A stretch of 64,000 bases of DNA from Gloeomargarita sp964481635 (GCA_964481635.1 CAYZTU010000008.1:1-64000), one strand, 5' to 3'; numbered from the stretch's first letter, positions 41,809 through 50,985 are shown. The notes: generated by a model from the letters alone, not told the origin. Made by a program: numbers and translations.

Positions 41809-42375
41809 ATGATGCGTCACACTTTCGGGCTGATTTTGTTGGCCGGAAGCATATTGACCAATGGGCTGTATGCCGTCCAAGCTCAGACCACCCTCAACCC
41901 CAGAGCAGCAGAACAATTTCAACGGCAGAACCCCACACCCCTGCGGCCAAGGCCAGAACTGACTTGTGCAGACCCGATGGCACAAGGGGTGAATTATACT
42001 CTGGTGAGCCGCACAGCCCGCTTTCAAGGCCGGGTACGCATTACCGGGGTCGTTCGCAACCAAGGTACCGCTGCCTACCAATCCGGTGCTAACCAACAGA
42101 TCGCCTACCTGTATGAACAAAACCCCGGTGCCCAGCCCCGCCTTGTCGCCCAGCGAGCCTTCCAAAATCTGAACCCCGGACAGGAGGTACAGGTAGTATT
42201 TGAGCGCACCTGGAACAGTTCATCTCCCAGCGAGGGAGAATTTCCACCCGCCTACATCGTGGCTATTGGTTATGACCCGGACATTCGGCTCGATGGCAAT
42301 CTCAACAACGATGACTGTCGCTTGGGGAATAACCGCCTCGAACGCAGTGGCACGGAGATTAACGCCCTGTTTTAA
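41809..42375 (+). CDS. Exported protein with CARDB-like domain
   Basis: Not a named family. ATG 41809 follows AGGAG at nine bases. A signal peptide (MRHTFGLILLAGSILTNGLY to VQA) precedes a mature region of about 160 residues. The core VRITGVVRNQGTAAYQSG, with LVAQRAFQNLNPGQEVQVVF, has the pattern of CARDB/immunoglobulin-like adhesion domains. Two cysteines (ELTCADP and NDDCRLG) could bridge. It overlaps the end of the convergent permease gene by 17 bases. The spacer 41577-41808 shows no gene. Confidence 0.65.
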   Translation: MMRHTFGLILLAGSILTNGLYAVQAQTTLNPRAAEQFQRQNPTPLRPRPELTCADPMAQGVNYTLVSRTARFQGRVRITGVVRNQGTAAYQSGANQQIAYLYEQNPGAQPRLVAQRAFQNLNPGQEVQVVFERTWNSSSPSEGEFPPAYIVAIGYDPDIRLDGNLNNDDCRLGNNRLERSGTEINALF

Positions 42376-43483
42376 GCCGCTCGGGGGCGGTTTGCCGGGA
42401 GTCTAGAACATCCCGCAGGCCGTCCCCTAGTAAATTAAACCCCAGTACCGCCAGGATAATCAGGAGAGCGGGCGGCCACACCAACCAAGGATGTAATAAC
42501 ATTATAGATACGTTAGTCGCCAGGGAAAGCATATTTCCCCAGGACGCATCGGGCTGTTCAATCCCCAATCCAATCAAACTCAGCACCGATTCCGCCACGA
42601 TAAACCCCGGTACGGTTAACGTGGCCGAAATGATCACATAGGTGGTGGTTTGGGGCAAAATGTGCCGCCACAAAATGCCCAGGGGTCTGGCTCCCAACAC
42701 CCGTGCCGCCTGCACAAAACCCTGTTCTTTCACACTCAACACCTGCCCCCGAATCACCCGCGCCAACCCCGCCCAGTTGATAAACGAAGTAATCAACACA
42801 ATGAGCAAAAACCGTTGACTGCTGGTCAAACCGGGGGGCAAAACGGCGGCCAAAGCCACCAGGAGATAGATGCTGGGAATGGTCATTAAAACTTCCACCA
42901 ACCGCATCAGCAGGGCATCCACCCACCCCCCCGCGTAGCCCGCCACCCCCCCTAAGAAAATACCAATGGGAAAGGTGATGAGAATTCCCATCAACCCGAC
43001 GGAGAGACTAATGCGGCTCCCCAACAACAAACGGCTGAACTGATCCCGCCCCTGGTCATCGGTGCCCAAAAGATTGATATGGGCTGGGGGAGCCACCCCA
43101 AACAGATGCCAGTCGCTGGGAATGCCCGGAAAGACCCGCCAATCGCTCACTTGCCAACCCCGCTCCGTCCGCTGGGGAATCGGTACGGTCAACGCTAACC
43201 AACGGTAGGAATACCCCCGGACAAACAATCGTACCGGCCTGGGCTGGGTCTGATCCACCCGCAATTCCCGGGCGCCGGTGTCCAAATTTAATGGCCCTTG
43301 GGTGGTGGGATAAACGTAGGGCCAGGGTCGCCATTCCACCGAGGTCGGCGGCAACAAGGCTCCATTTTCCTGGCTGGCGTAGGGGTCGTAGGGGGACAGG
43401 AAATCCGCCCCCAACATCCCCAGATACAACCCCAGGAGGATGATTGCTCCCCAACGGGCGAGGGTATGGTGCCACCAATTCAT
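42359..43483 (-). CDS. Peptide/nickel-type ABC transporter permease (DppC/OppC-like)
   Basis: A 374-residue inner-membrane permease. After the first span (about residues 10-28) a large periplasmic insertion (about 30-135) leads to HLFGTDDQGRD-like sequence (NLLGTDDQGRDQFSRLLLGS), then five spans. The EAA loop is QAARVLGARPLGILWRHILP. DppC/OppC proteins pair with a second permease, ATPases and a binding protein; none of those genes is adjacent, so the partners must be elsewhere. It is divergent from serA. Confidence 0.87.
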   Translation of the reverse strand: MNWWHHTLARWGAIILLGLYLGMLGADFLSPYDPYASQENGALLPPTSVEWRPWPYVYPTTQGPLNLDTGARELRVDQTQPRPVRLFVRGYSYRWLALTVPIPQRTERGWQVSDWRVFPGIPSDWHLFGVAPPAHINLLGTDDQGRDQFSRLLLGSRISLSVGLMGILITFPIGIFLGGVAGYAGGWVDALLMRLVEVLMTIPSIYLLVALAAVLPPGLTSSQRFLLIVLITSFINWAGLARVIRGQVLSVKEQGFVQAARVLGARPLGILWRHILPQTTTYVIISATLTVPGFIVAESVLSLIGLGIEQPDASWGNMLSLATNVSIMLLHPWLVWPPALLIILAVLGFNLLGDGLRDVLDSRQTAPERLKTGR

Positions 43484-43548
43484 AAAAGAATCCTATCCGA
43501 CCCTACCCCAAACACGCTACATTAAAGGGCGATCGTCTGGAGTGGACT

Positions 43549-45129
43549 ATGCCCCGTGTACTGGTAACTGAACCCATTGACCCGGCTGGGGTTGCCATCC
43601 TTTCCCAGGTGGCACAGGTGGATCAACGTCACAATCTGACCGCCGCTGAATTGCAAGCTTGCATTGGTGCCTACGAGGGGTTGTTGGTGCGTTCCGCCAC
43701 CAAAGTGACCCAGGAATTGATCACGGCGGGGCAGAACCTGAAAATCATTGGGCGGGCGGGCGTGGGGGTGGACAACATTGACGTACCGGCGGCCACCCGC
43801 CAAGGGATCGTGGTGGTCAATTCCCCCGAAGGCAATACCATCGCCGCCGCCGAGCAGACCGTGGCTCTCATGTTGGCACTTTCTCGCTACATCCCCCAGG
43901 CGAACCAGTTGGTCAAGGCGGGGGAGTGGAACCGCAAGGAATTTTTGGGGGTAGAGGTTTACAAAAAAACCCTGGGCATCGTGGGTTTGGGGAAAATCGG
44001 TTCCCACGTAGCGACGATTGCCCGGGCGATGGGGATGCGCTTGCTGGCCTACGACCCGTTTATTTCCCAGGAGCGGGCGGAACAATTGGGCTGTAGTTTG
44101 ATGGAATTGGAGGTGTTGTTTCGGGAGGCGGACTACATCACCCTGCATATCCCCAAAACCCCAGACACCACGCATTTAATTAACCGGGAAAGTTTCAAAA
44201 AAATGAAACCCACCACCCGCATCATCAACTGCGCCCGGGGGGGGTTGATTGACGAAGTGGCCTTGGTGGATGCGATCAAAGCAGGACGGATCGCCGGGGC
44301 GGCCTTGGATGTGTTTGAGCAGGAACCGCCCACCCATAGCCCCCTATTATTACTGGGTAAAGAAGTCGTATTAACCCCCCACCTGGGAGCCTCCACCATC
44401 GAAGCCCAGAGCAATGTGGCGACCGATGTGGCGGAGCAAATTCGGGATGTGTTGCTGGGGCTACCCGCCCGGTCAGCGGTGAACATCCCCGGATTGAGCG
44501 CCGAGGTGTTGACCCGGTTGAAACCCTACCTGGAACTGGCGGAACTGCTGGGAAATCTGGCGGGGCAACTGGCCGGGGGGCGGGTGGAAACCCTGGGGGT
44601 ACGGTTGCAGGGGGAATTGGCGAACAATGCCAGCCAGCCGGTGGTGATTGCCGCCATCAAAGGGTTGCTCGGCCCCGCTTTACAGGAACGGGTCAACTAC
44701 GTCAACGCCGCCCTGGAAGCCAAGGAGCGGGGGATTCGGGTGGTGGAAACCCGAGATGAATCCATGCGGGACTACAGCGGCTCCCTGGTGATTACCGCCC
44801 AGGGCACCCAGGGGGAACACAGTGTGGCTGGTGCCTTGTTGGGCACGGGGGAATTGCGGATCACCAGCATTGACGGCTTTCCCATCAGCGTCGCCCCCAC
44901 CCGCTATATGCTGATCACCCTACACCAGGATATGCCGGGAATTATCGGTAAAATTGGCTCCCTGCTGGGTAGTTTTAACGTAAACATCGCCAGTATGCAG
45001 GTGGGACGCAAATTAGTCCGGGGGGATTCGGTGATGGTACTCAGCATTGACGACCCGTTGCCCGATGGGGTGGTGAGTGAGGTGATGCAGGTGCAAGGGA
45101 TTCAGGATGCCTATGTGGTGAATTTGTAA
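43549..45129 (+). CDS. serA: D-3-phosphoglycerate dehydrogenase
   Basis: First enzyme of serine synthesis. The 526-residue protein has the substrate domain (VLVTEPIDPAGVAILSQ), NAD-binding GIVGLGKIGSHVATIARAMG, catalytic HLGASTIEAQSNVA with His, an intervening ASB-like domain, and a C-terminal ACT domain (ITLHQDMPGIIGKIGSLLGS). This is the long type found in cyanobacteria and Mycobacterium. ATG 43549. Confidence 0.95.
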   Translation: MPRVLVTEPIDPAGVAILSQVAQVDQRHNLTAAELQACIGAYEGLLVRSATKVTQELITAGQNLKIIGRAGVGVDNIDVPAATRQGIVVVNSPEGNTIAAAEQTVALMLALSRYIPQANQLVKAGEWNRKEFLGVEVYKKTLGIVGLGKIGSHVATIARAMGMRLLAYDPFISQERAEQLGCSLMELEVLFREADYITLHIPKTPDTTHLINRESFKKMKPTTRIINCARGGLIDEVALVDAIKAGRIAGAALDVFEQEPPTHSPLLLLGKEVVLTPHLGASTIEAQSNVATDVAEQIRDVLLGLPARSAVNIPGLSAEVLTRLKPYLELAELLGNLAGQLAGGRVETLGVRLQGELANNASQPVVIAAIKGLLGPALQERVNYVNAALEAKERGIRVVETRDESMRDYSGSLVITAQGTQGEHSVAGALLGTGELRITSIDGFPISVAPTRYMLITLHQDMPGIIGKIGSLLGSFNVNIASMQVGRKLVRGDSVMVLSIDDPLPDGVVSEVMQVQGIQDAYVVNL

Positions 45130-45142
45130 TGCCAGATTGCAC

Positions 45143-46216
45143 CTATTGCGCTTCACCAAACCATTTTTGGTAAAGGGTGGCATAGGTGCCATCCTCCCGA
45201 ATTTTTAGCAAGGCCGCATTGATGGGTTCCCGGTAGGGGCTACCGTTGGGCAGAGCAATGGCATAGTTCTCTTTTTGAAAGATCGGGCCGACCAGCATCA
45301 CCTGTCCCCGCCCCGCATTGGCGGCATAGTACAGCAGTACCGGCGCATCAAAAACCACCGCATCCACCCGCCCCTCCCGCAAGGCCGTGTAGGCTTCATC
45401 CATGACCTTGACCGCCAACACATTGGCTCCCTGGTTTTGGAGGTAGGTGGCTGCCGTACTGCCCATCGTCGTGGCGACCCGTTTCCCCGGCAAATCCTGC
45501 GGCCCTTGGATACCCCCCTGCAACTGTTCAACAGTCAGGGAAGTGGTCACGGTGGCGGTGAAATAGGCCACAAAAATCACACTGGTAAACATCCACACCA
45601 AGGCCACCACCCGCCCCCAGGGACTTTTGGGCATCTCATCCGCCTGAGTCGAAAGAGTCGCTGCCGCCCACCAGCAGGCTTTGAAAATGCCGGGGAAATA
45701 CCCCTGTCCCTCGACAATTCCCCCCGGCTTGCGCTCCAGGAAATAAATCACGTGGGCGGGAATCAGCACCAGCAACAAAATCAGCCCCAAGAGTTGGGCT
45801 AAAGCCGGGGAGAGCAAGAGGCTGACCAACCCCAGACCACCCACATTCTGTTTGACTGGCACCATGATTGCCAAGCCAGAATCAAAAATGGGATGGGAAA
45901 AATCAAAGTTCTCCTCCCGCACCGCCGTTACGGAGATGGCCGCTATCCCCACATCTGCCCGTTGGTCTCGCAGAGATTGGAGTAAATCCTGGACATTGCT
46001 ATAGGTTTGAAATTCGGTTTTGGTGCCCAACCGAGCCGCCACCTGTTGCCAGAGGTCAATACTAAACCCGGTCAATTGCTGATTGGGTTCTTGAATCACA
46101 AAAGGGGGAATAATCCGGGTGGCCACCCGGAGGGAATTGGCGGGCGGGTTAGTTTGCGCTATCCCCGGCGTTGCTACTGCCAGCACCGTCACCACAGCCA
46201 AAAACCACTGCCGCAT
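45143..46216 (-). CDS. GluR0-like ionotropic glutamate receptor channel
   Basis: A substrate-binding-protein domain split by a channel domain, as in prokaryotic glutamate receptors. After a signal peptide (ending PGIAQ), lobe 1 starts RVATRIIPPFV. The ligand-binding block SVTAVREENFDFSHPIF matches the receptor family. The membrane region has a first span (LAQLLGLILLLVLIPAHVIY), a pore-loop region KACWWAAATLSTQADEMPKS and a last span with AYFTATVTTSLTV, which recalls the eukaryotic SYTANLAAF gate. The K+ filter TVGYG of Synechocystis GluR0 is absent. Lobe 2 follows (VATTMGSTAATYL). ATG 46216 is chosen over GTG 46228. Confidence 0.85.
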   Translation of the reverse strand: MRQWFLAVVTVLAVATPGIAQTNPPANSLRVATRIIPPFVIQEPNQQLTGFSIDLWQQVAARLGTKTEFQTYSNVQDLLQSLRDQRADVGIAAISVTAVREENFDFSHPIFDSGLAIMVPVKQNVGGLGLVSLLLSPALAQLLGLILLLVLIPAHVIYFLERKPGGIVEGQGYFPGIFKACWWAAATLSTQADEMPKSPWGRVVALVWMFTSVIFVAYFTATVTTSLTVEQLQGGIQGPQDLPGKRVATTMGSTAATYLQNQGANVLAVKVMDEAYTALREGRVDAVVFDAPVLLYYAANAGRGQVMLVGPIFQKENYAIALPNGSPYREPINAALLKIREDGTYATLYQKWFGEAQ

Positions 46217-46293
46217 GGGAAGCCTCACACCATGATTCAGAAATTATTGATCAGGAATTATCGTCCCATATTCTGACCCCACCTGGGGCAGTG

Positions 46294-46416
46294 CTAAAAA
46301 TTCAGAACTAAAATTTCACTGACCCGCCCCCGTTTAGCCGCCTGGGAATTGATCATGCGGGTGGCTTGCAATTCCACCCAACGAAAGCCCTAGTAGAGTT
46401 CCCATGTGGTAAGTTT
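46294..46416 (-). pseudogene. Possible 3' remnant of a displaced gene
   Basis: On the minus strand a frame reads GFRWVELQATRMINSQAAKR then GRVSEILVLNF and a stop (46294-46296). It is preceded by a TAG (46390-46392) after KLTTWELY. The composition looks protein-like, not random, and there is no start codon. It lies between the channel gene and the restriction island, so it may be the end of a gene lost when the island entered. I do not recognise the family. Confidence 0.3.
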
Positions 46417-46456
46417 CTAGAAAATTGCGTTCGGGCAAAAGCAAAATTACCATTCT

Positions 46457-46921
46457 TCAAATGTTCCCCTTATTTGTCCATACTTGAAACTCTCTCATGT
46501 TAAAGACGTATAGTAGCTTGTCATCAACCTGGTCTCGGAGCCACCTTTCGGCACCCGGTTTGTAGCCGCCACCGTCCAAAAGAAGAATAGATTTGTAAGC
46601 GGAGCGCATCTTGATGTTCAGGATAGTATAGGGGTATTTTTCGTCTACTGAACCACTCGCTTCTTGCCACTTTGACTCAATAACAAGACATTCAGGCCAC
46701 TTTTCAGGATGATAGAGAATGAAGTCACAGTAGAAAGGAGTTTCATAGATACTTAACCCTAAGCAAAACTGCTTGGTATAGAAGGGTTGCTCGAGGTAAG
46801 TGACAGCTTTGAACTTTGTTTTTTCAATGAATTGATAGCCCTTTTCGTCAAGCCGACCTTGAATGAATCTCTCAAGAGTTGTCCCGGTGTAATTTGCATA
46901 TTCCCCTTGCTTCATTTCCAT
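46457..46921 (-). CDS. PD-(D/E)XK-type restriction endonuclease
   Basis: A 154-residue nuclease-like protein. CDFILYHPEKW followed by CLVIESKWQEASGSVDEKYP gives a D-x(n)-(E)xK catalytic pattern typical of the PD-(D/E)XK fold; RSAYKSILLLDGGGYKPGA follows. It starts one base after the adenine methyltransferase stop, so it is very likely the cognate restriction enzyme of a type II system. DNA is AT-richer than the surroundings. Specificity is unknown. Confidence 0.75.
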   Translation of the reverse strand: MEMKQGEYANYTGTTLERFIQGRLDEKGYQFIEKTKFKAVTYLEQPFYTKQFCLGLSIYETPFYCDFILYHPEKWPECLVIESKWQEASGSVDEKYPYTILNIKMRSAYKSILLLDGGGYKPGAERWLRDQVDDKLLYVFNMREFQVWTNKGNI

Positions 46922-46922
46922 A

Positions 46923-47879
46923 TCAATAGTTGGTTATGAGTACCTCATTAACTGCATTGCGCTTGTTCGGCTTGCAGTTCACGAAGCGGGGTGCTTGGAC
47001 AATGGTGATTTTGAACACACTGCTATTGTAAAGGTCTTTGATAAAGTGCGTATCTGAGTTGGAAAGCATGACCTTGACACCATTTTTATGTAGCTTCACG
47101 GCGAATTTACTGAGCCTTACCTGATCTTGTTCAGTGAAGTCAAGTTTGGAATATTTAGTAAACGAAGTCTCATCTGTGGGATGGTACGGGGGATCAAAGT
47201 ACACGAAGTCCCCCCGTTGTGGGGTGATTATGTCGAACTCGCCATAGCGTATCTCAGCATTTTTAAGTGCCTTGTGACACGCCCAGATGTTCTCCTCTTG
47301 GACGATACCGGGGTTTTTGTAACGACCTACAGGAACGTTGAACTCGCCTTTGCTGTTGACGCGGTAGAGGCCGTTATAGCCCGTCTTATTCAGATAGATG
47401 AAGCGTGCCGCAATTTCTACCGGGTCGTCCAGATAATTCTTAGCTCGTACTTTGTAATAATACTCATCAGAGTGCCTTTTGGTATGTTCTTTTAGCTTCT
47501 CGATGAGCGCAGTTGGGTCTTTCTTAATTGCTTGATAAGCAAATACGAGGTCAAGGTTTGTATCGCTCAGATGTGCCTTGGATAACCGCCCGCAACGAGC
47601 TAGCTCGAAGAACAGTGCCCCGCCGCCCACAAAGGGCTCATAGTAGTTTCCGAACGTTTCTGGTGTTTTGTGAATGAGAATGTGCATGAGGTTGCGTTTA
47701 CCGCCTACCCACTTCACGAACGGCGTAGCGACACCCTGAGATGTTACCCCCTCTTGTTCCTGTTCAGCATCGATAGCGAATTCAACATCTTTCTTGTTGA
47801 CCCCTGTGAGGCGTTCTAACGCTTCGTTAAAGTCCATTTTTAAAGAGATCCCCTGCTGATCGTGTTTAGCCCTAGTCAT
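46923..47879 (-). CDS. Dam-family DNA adenine methyltransferase
   Basis: An alpha-class N6-adenine methyltransferase. SAM motifs are TPFVKWVGGKRNLM and YYEPFVGGGALFFELAR; the catalytic motif is DFVYFDPPYHPTDETSFTKY. The order (FxGxG before DPPY) is the Dam/DpnIIA class. 318 residues, with about 45 extra N-terminal residues before the conserved core; a second ATG at MDFNEALERL is an alternative start. It pairs with the downstream nuclease as a type II restriction-modification system. Target GATC is possible for the class but cannot be read from the sequence. Confidence 0.88.
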   Translation of the reverse strand: MTRAKHDQQGISLKMDFNEALERLTGVNKKDVEFAIDAEQEQEGVTSQGVATPFVKWVGGKRNLMHILIHKTPETFGNYYEPFVGGGALFFELARCGRLSKAHLSDTNLDLVFAYQAIKKDPTALIEKLKEHTKRHSDEYYYKVRAKNYLDDPVEIAARFIYLNKTGYNGLYRVNSKGEFNVPVGRYKNPGIVQEENIWACHKALKNAEIRYGEFDIITPQRGDFVYFDPPYHPTDETSFTKYSKLDFTEQDQVRLSKFAVKLHKNGVKVMLSNSDTHFIKDLYNSSVFKITIVQAPRFVNCKPNKRNAVNEVLITNY

Positions 47880-48220
47880 AAAATCAAGGTCTTACAGGTC
47901 AAACGGCTCACACAGATCTTTAACATTGGATTACAGGACACCTTTCGTTTTGGCTCGGAGGTTATACCTGAACATGCAGTCTTCAACGTAGCGGATTTAA
48001 TGCTGATGATTTTAAACGAGGCTTTTAATTCACTTTTACCTGGAAAGTTCTGCAGAATTAGAATAGCACAAAGGGCTCGGTCATAAAAGAAAACCACTAT
48101 TTATTAAATTTGTACTTACAAAAAAGACCTGAAAGCCCCATTCCCAGTTTGGTAATTCTCAGTAAATTGGAGCGTATTTTCACCTGACGATTTCAAAAAA
48201 GGTTTGGCCGCCCCAAACAC
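47880..48220. other. Gap between methyltransferase and dnaN
   Basis: This 341-base AT-rich stretch has short overlapping frames on both strands (47862-48086 plus, 47876-48097 minus), neither with a recognisable product nor a good ribosome-binding site. It probably represents the edge of the restriction island and the promoter of the methyltransferase. No clear terminator for dnaN is seen. Confidence 0.5.
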
Positions 48221-49369
48221 CTAACCTTTCAGTTGGATGGGCATGACCAGGTAGGTCATTTTCACGTCCCCCAAGGGCGAAAAAATCACCGGTGCCGTGG
48301 CCGAATTTAACTGCATTTGCACCTGGGAGGAATGCATGGCTTTCAAGCCCTCTAGGACGTATTTCACATTAAACGCCACATCCAGGGCTTCCCCCTCAAT
48401 TTCGGCGGGGATTTGCTCTTGGCCTTGCCCCAATTCCCCCCCCTCGGTGGCCAGGATGACGTTATCCAAATCCAGGGAAAATTTCACCACATTGCGACTG
48501 CCCGCCAACACTGCCAACCGCTCCAAAGCGTGGATCAAATCCTCCCGCTCCATCACCACCCGGCGGGCAAACTCCTTGGGCAACAACTGGCGATAGTTGG
48601 GGTACATCCCGTCCAACAAGCGGGTCACCAATCTTTGCTGAAACCCTTCCCCCTGGGGCAGTTGAAAATCCGCCTGGTGGGGTTCCAAGCAAAACCGCAC
48701 CACCTGCCCCTCATACTTGGGCAACAACCGCTCCACCTCCCGCAAAGCCCTGGCCGGAATCGTCGCCTGCACCGGCTCCCCCACGCTAGTTAACTCGGTT
48801 TCCACAATCGCCAACCGATGCCCATCCGTGGCGGCAAATTCCAAGGTTTCCCCCCGGGTTTGCAGATGTACCCCGGTCAAAATTTGCTTGGTTTCATCGC
48901 TACTGGCGGCAAACAACACCCCCCGCAACCCCTGCAAGAACGCTTCCCGCTCCAAGGGCACCGCCGTGGCCATCACCTCGGGTAACGCCGGGAAATCCTC
49001 CCCCGGTAACCCCGAAATTTGGTAAGGCCCCGCCAGAGTATCTTTTTTTCCCTCCCGTTCTAGGCGTGCCCGCACGGTCGCTTGGGCATCACTGATTTTG
49101 AGTTCCACCACCGCATCGGGTAACCGGGAAACCAAATCCCCTAAGGTGCGGGCGGGTAGGGTAATGGTTCCCGATTCGTACACTGTTGCTTCCATGCGGC
49201 TTTGTAAACACAGGGTCTGGTCAAACCCACTCAAAACCATCTGGCCATGGGTTGCATCTGCTTCCAACAACACGTTCGCCAAAATGGGATTGGTGGGTCG
49301 ATTGGCGACCGCACGACTGACCATGCTCAAATGGTTGCTCAAATCTTTTTGGGAACAGGTCACATACAT
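48221..49369 (-). CDS. dnaN: DNA polymerase III beta sliding clamp
   Basis: Ring-shaped processivity factor for DNA polymerase III. The 382-residue protein starts MYVTCSQKDLSNHLSMVSRA and contains NPILANVLLEA, FAATDGHRLAIVE and the C-terminal VIFSPLGDVKMTYLVMPIQL, typical of cyanobacterial clamps. dnaA is not adjacent, as in most cyanobacteria. Its 5' end faces the DnaA-box cluster at 49480-49697, which supports assignment of that cluster as the origin. Confidence 0.96.
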   Translation of the reverse strand: MYVTCSQKDLSNHLSMVSRAVANRPTNPILANVLLEADATHGQMVLSGFDQTLCLQSRMEATVYESGTITLPARTLGDLVSRLPDAVVELKISDAQATVRARLEREGKKDTLAGPYQISGLPGEDFPALPEVMATAVPLEREAFLQGLRGVLFAASSDETKQILTGVHLQTRGETLEFAATDGHRLAIVETELTSVGEPVQATIPARALREVERLLPKYEGQVVRFCLEPHQADFQLPQGEGFQQRLVTRLLDGMYPNYRQLLPKEFARRVVMEREDLIHALERLAVLAGSRNVVKFSLDLDNVILATEGGELGQGQEQIPAEIEGEALDVAFNVKYVLEGLKAMHSSQVQMQLNSATAPVIFSPLGDVKMTYLVMPIQLKG

Positions 49370-49440
49370 ACCGGCAATGTACCCCAGAGTGATGCCATCC
49401 TACCACCCCACTTTTCCAGCCGTACCTCTACTCCGGTTTC

Positions 49441-49740
49441 AAAGATTAAAAATTTTCTTTAGTAGATAGTAGTAGAGCCTGTGGATATGTGGATAACTTG
49501 GGAAAATTGCTTACGGCGACGGGGTTTGCCGACCCCCCTGCCTGTGGATAACCTGTGGATAACCTGTGGATAAAAACCTAAGTTATCCACAGCCCCCTTT
49601 TTTTATCCACAGCCCCCCCCGATTTATCCCCAAATAATCCACAGGTAAACGCCGACTTATCCACAGATTTTGGCTACTTATCCACAAGTTATCCACAGGT
49701 TTTTGCCCCAAAACTGTAATAATTTTTAATAATTTCATGG
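49441..49740. other. Probable chromosomal replication origin (oriC)
   Basis: Nine perfect DnaA boxes lie between dnaN and thiO: TGTGGATAA at 49488, 49543, 49554 and 49565; TTATCCACA at 49583, 49603, 49657, 49678 and 49689. One-mismatch boxes are at 49480, 49624 and 49635. All boxes left of 49578 point one way and all right of it the other. Next to the leftmost box is TAGTAGATAGTAGTAGAGCC (49460-49479 region), TAG triplets plus a GC step arranged like the DnaA-trio unwinding element, bordering AT-rich sequence (AAAGATTAAAAATTTTC). A second AT-rich tract is at 49709-49736. Confidence 0.88.
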
Positions 49741-49837
49741 TGGGGTATCGCCGGTCAAAAGTCTGCCAATGTCCTAATACTATCTATATGATGTCTATCA
49801 CTATTGTACAGTAAATTACCAGATAATGGCCTAAAAA

Positions 49838-50926
49838 TTACAGAAGTTCTGGCGTGCTATCAAAGCGATCCCATCGGCAAAAGCTCAGCTCTGATGGCCA
49901 GGGTTGCCCATGAAGATAATTGCTAATCAATTCAGCGGTTATGGGTGCCAGTAAAATCCCATTCCGGTAGTGGCCGGTGGCCAGGGTGAGATTTTCCCAG
50001 GGGCTGGGTCCGAGGATGGGTAACTCGTCGGGGGTAACCGGGCGATAGCCCCACCAGGTTTCCACCAAAGGCCAGTTCTGGAGCGGCGGGTAGATGCGGA
50101 TGGCACGACTCAAGAGAGAATGTAATCCCCCGGCTGTTATTCCTCCCGTAAACCCTACATCTTCGCTGGTTGCCCCCACCACCAACCGTCCATCCCGACG
50201 GGGCACTAGGTAGGCATCGCCGAAGACCACCTGGTTAAGACCCGGTGCTTGGGGGGCTTGTAGTGCCAGCATTTGACCTTTACGGGGTTGGACAGGCAGG
50301 GATAGCAGTTTCTGAGTCCAGGCTCCGGTGGTTAAAATGTAGTGTCCCGCTTGATGGGAAGCCTGATGGGTAGCGACCTGGGTAATTTTTGTTCCCATTT
50401 GTTCGATGTGTACTACGGTTTCATGGGAAAAGAAATGGACACCCAGGGATTGGGCAGCTTGGTAGAGAACGGCGTGGAGTAAGCGGTTGTCCACCTGGCC
50501 ATTGTCGGGGTACCACCAGCCGCCCATGAATGCTACGCCTAACCCCGGTTGTTGTTGGTCTAATTCCGGGCGGTTGAGCCATATTCCCTGGTGGTTAGCC
50601 CCCTCTCGGCTGGTCACCGGTGCCAGAATACCGCACGGCCAGTAACCGGCTAATCGACCCGTAGATGCTTCCAAATCCCGAATCCAATCCGGGTAACGGA
50701 GTAAACTCCTCTGGCACAAATCCCGCATCGCTCCAGGGGGAAGCTGCTCGGCACCCGGGGCGAGCATCCCGGCGGCGGCGTGGGCGGCGGTACCGGGGAA
50801 ACCGCCATCAACGATTCCTACCCGCCGTTGGGTTTTTGCTAATTCCACGGCAATGCTTAACCCGATCATCCCTCCCCCAATGATTAAAACATCCATGCTG
50901 ACGGGTGCTGATTGACGTAGGTTCAT
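49838..50926 (-). CDS. thiO: Glycine oxidase ThiO
   Basis: FAD-dependent oxidase that makes the glycine imine used in thiamine thiazole synthesis. The 362-residue protein has the dinucleotide motif DVLIIGGGMIGLSIAVELA, RKGQMLALQAP, VVGATSEDVGFTGGIT and the C-terminal GHYRNGILLAPITAELI, as in ThiO. In many cyanobacteria ThiO is fused to ThiG; here the gene ends without a ThiG domain. ATG 50926, with an internal ATG before DVLIIGGG as alternative. Confidence 0.9.
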   Translation of the reverse strand: MNLRQSAPVSMDVLIIGGGMIGLSIAVELAKTQRRVGIVDGGFPGTAAHAAAGMLAPGAEQLPPGAMRDLCQRSLLRYPDWIRDLEASTGRLAGYWPCGILAPVTSREGANHQGIWLNRPELDQQQPGLGVAFMGGWWYPDNGQVDNRLLHAVLYQAAQSLGVHFFSHETVVHIEQMGTKITQVATHQASHQAGHYILTTGAWTQKLLSLPVQPRKGQMLALQAPQAPGLNQVVFGDAYLVPRRDGRLVVGATSEDVGFTGGITAGGLHSLLSRAIRIYPPLQNWPLVETWWGYRPVTPDELPILGPSPWENLTLATGHYRNGILLAPITAELISNYLHGQPWPSELSFCRWDRFDSTPELL

Positions 50927-50985
50927 TTATCGTAACGAAACCCGCCCAGGGAGCTATGGGGATTGGAGGCAAAAATACTGAGACC

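Noticed and set aside
46923..47879. Dam-SeqA-like control of the nearby origin
   Set aside because: The DnaA-box cluster shows no GATC sites that I can find and no SeqA is known in cyanobacteria; the proximity is better explained by island insertion.
47862..48097. Overlapping short frames on both strands beside the methyltransferase
   Set aside because: No ribosome-binding site, no recognisable product, and each would be antisense to the other; treated as island edge.
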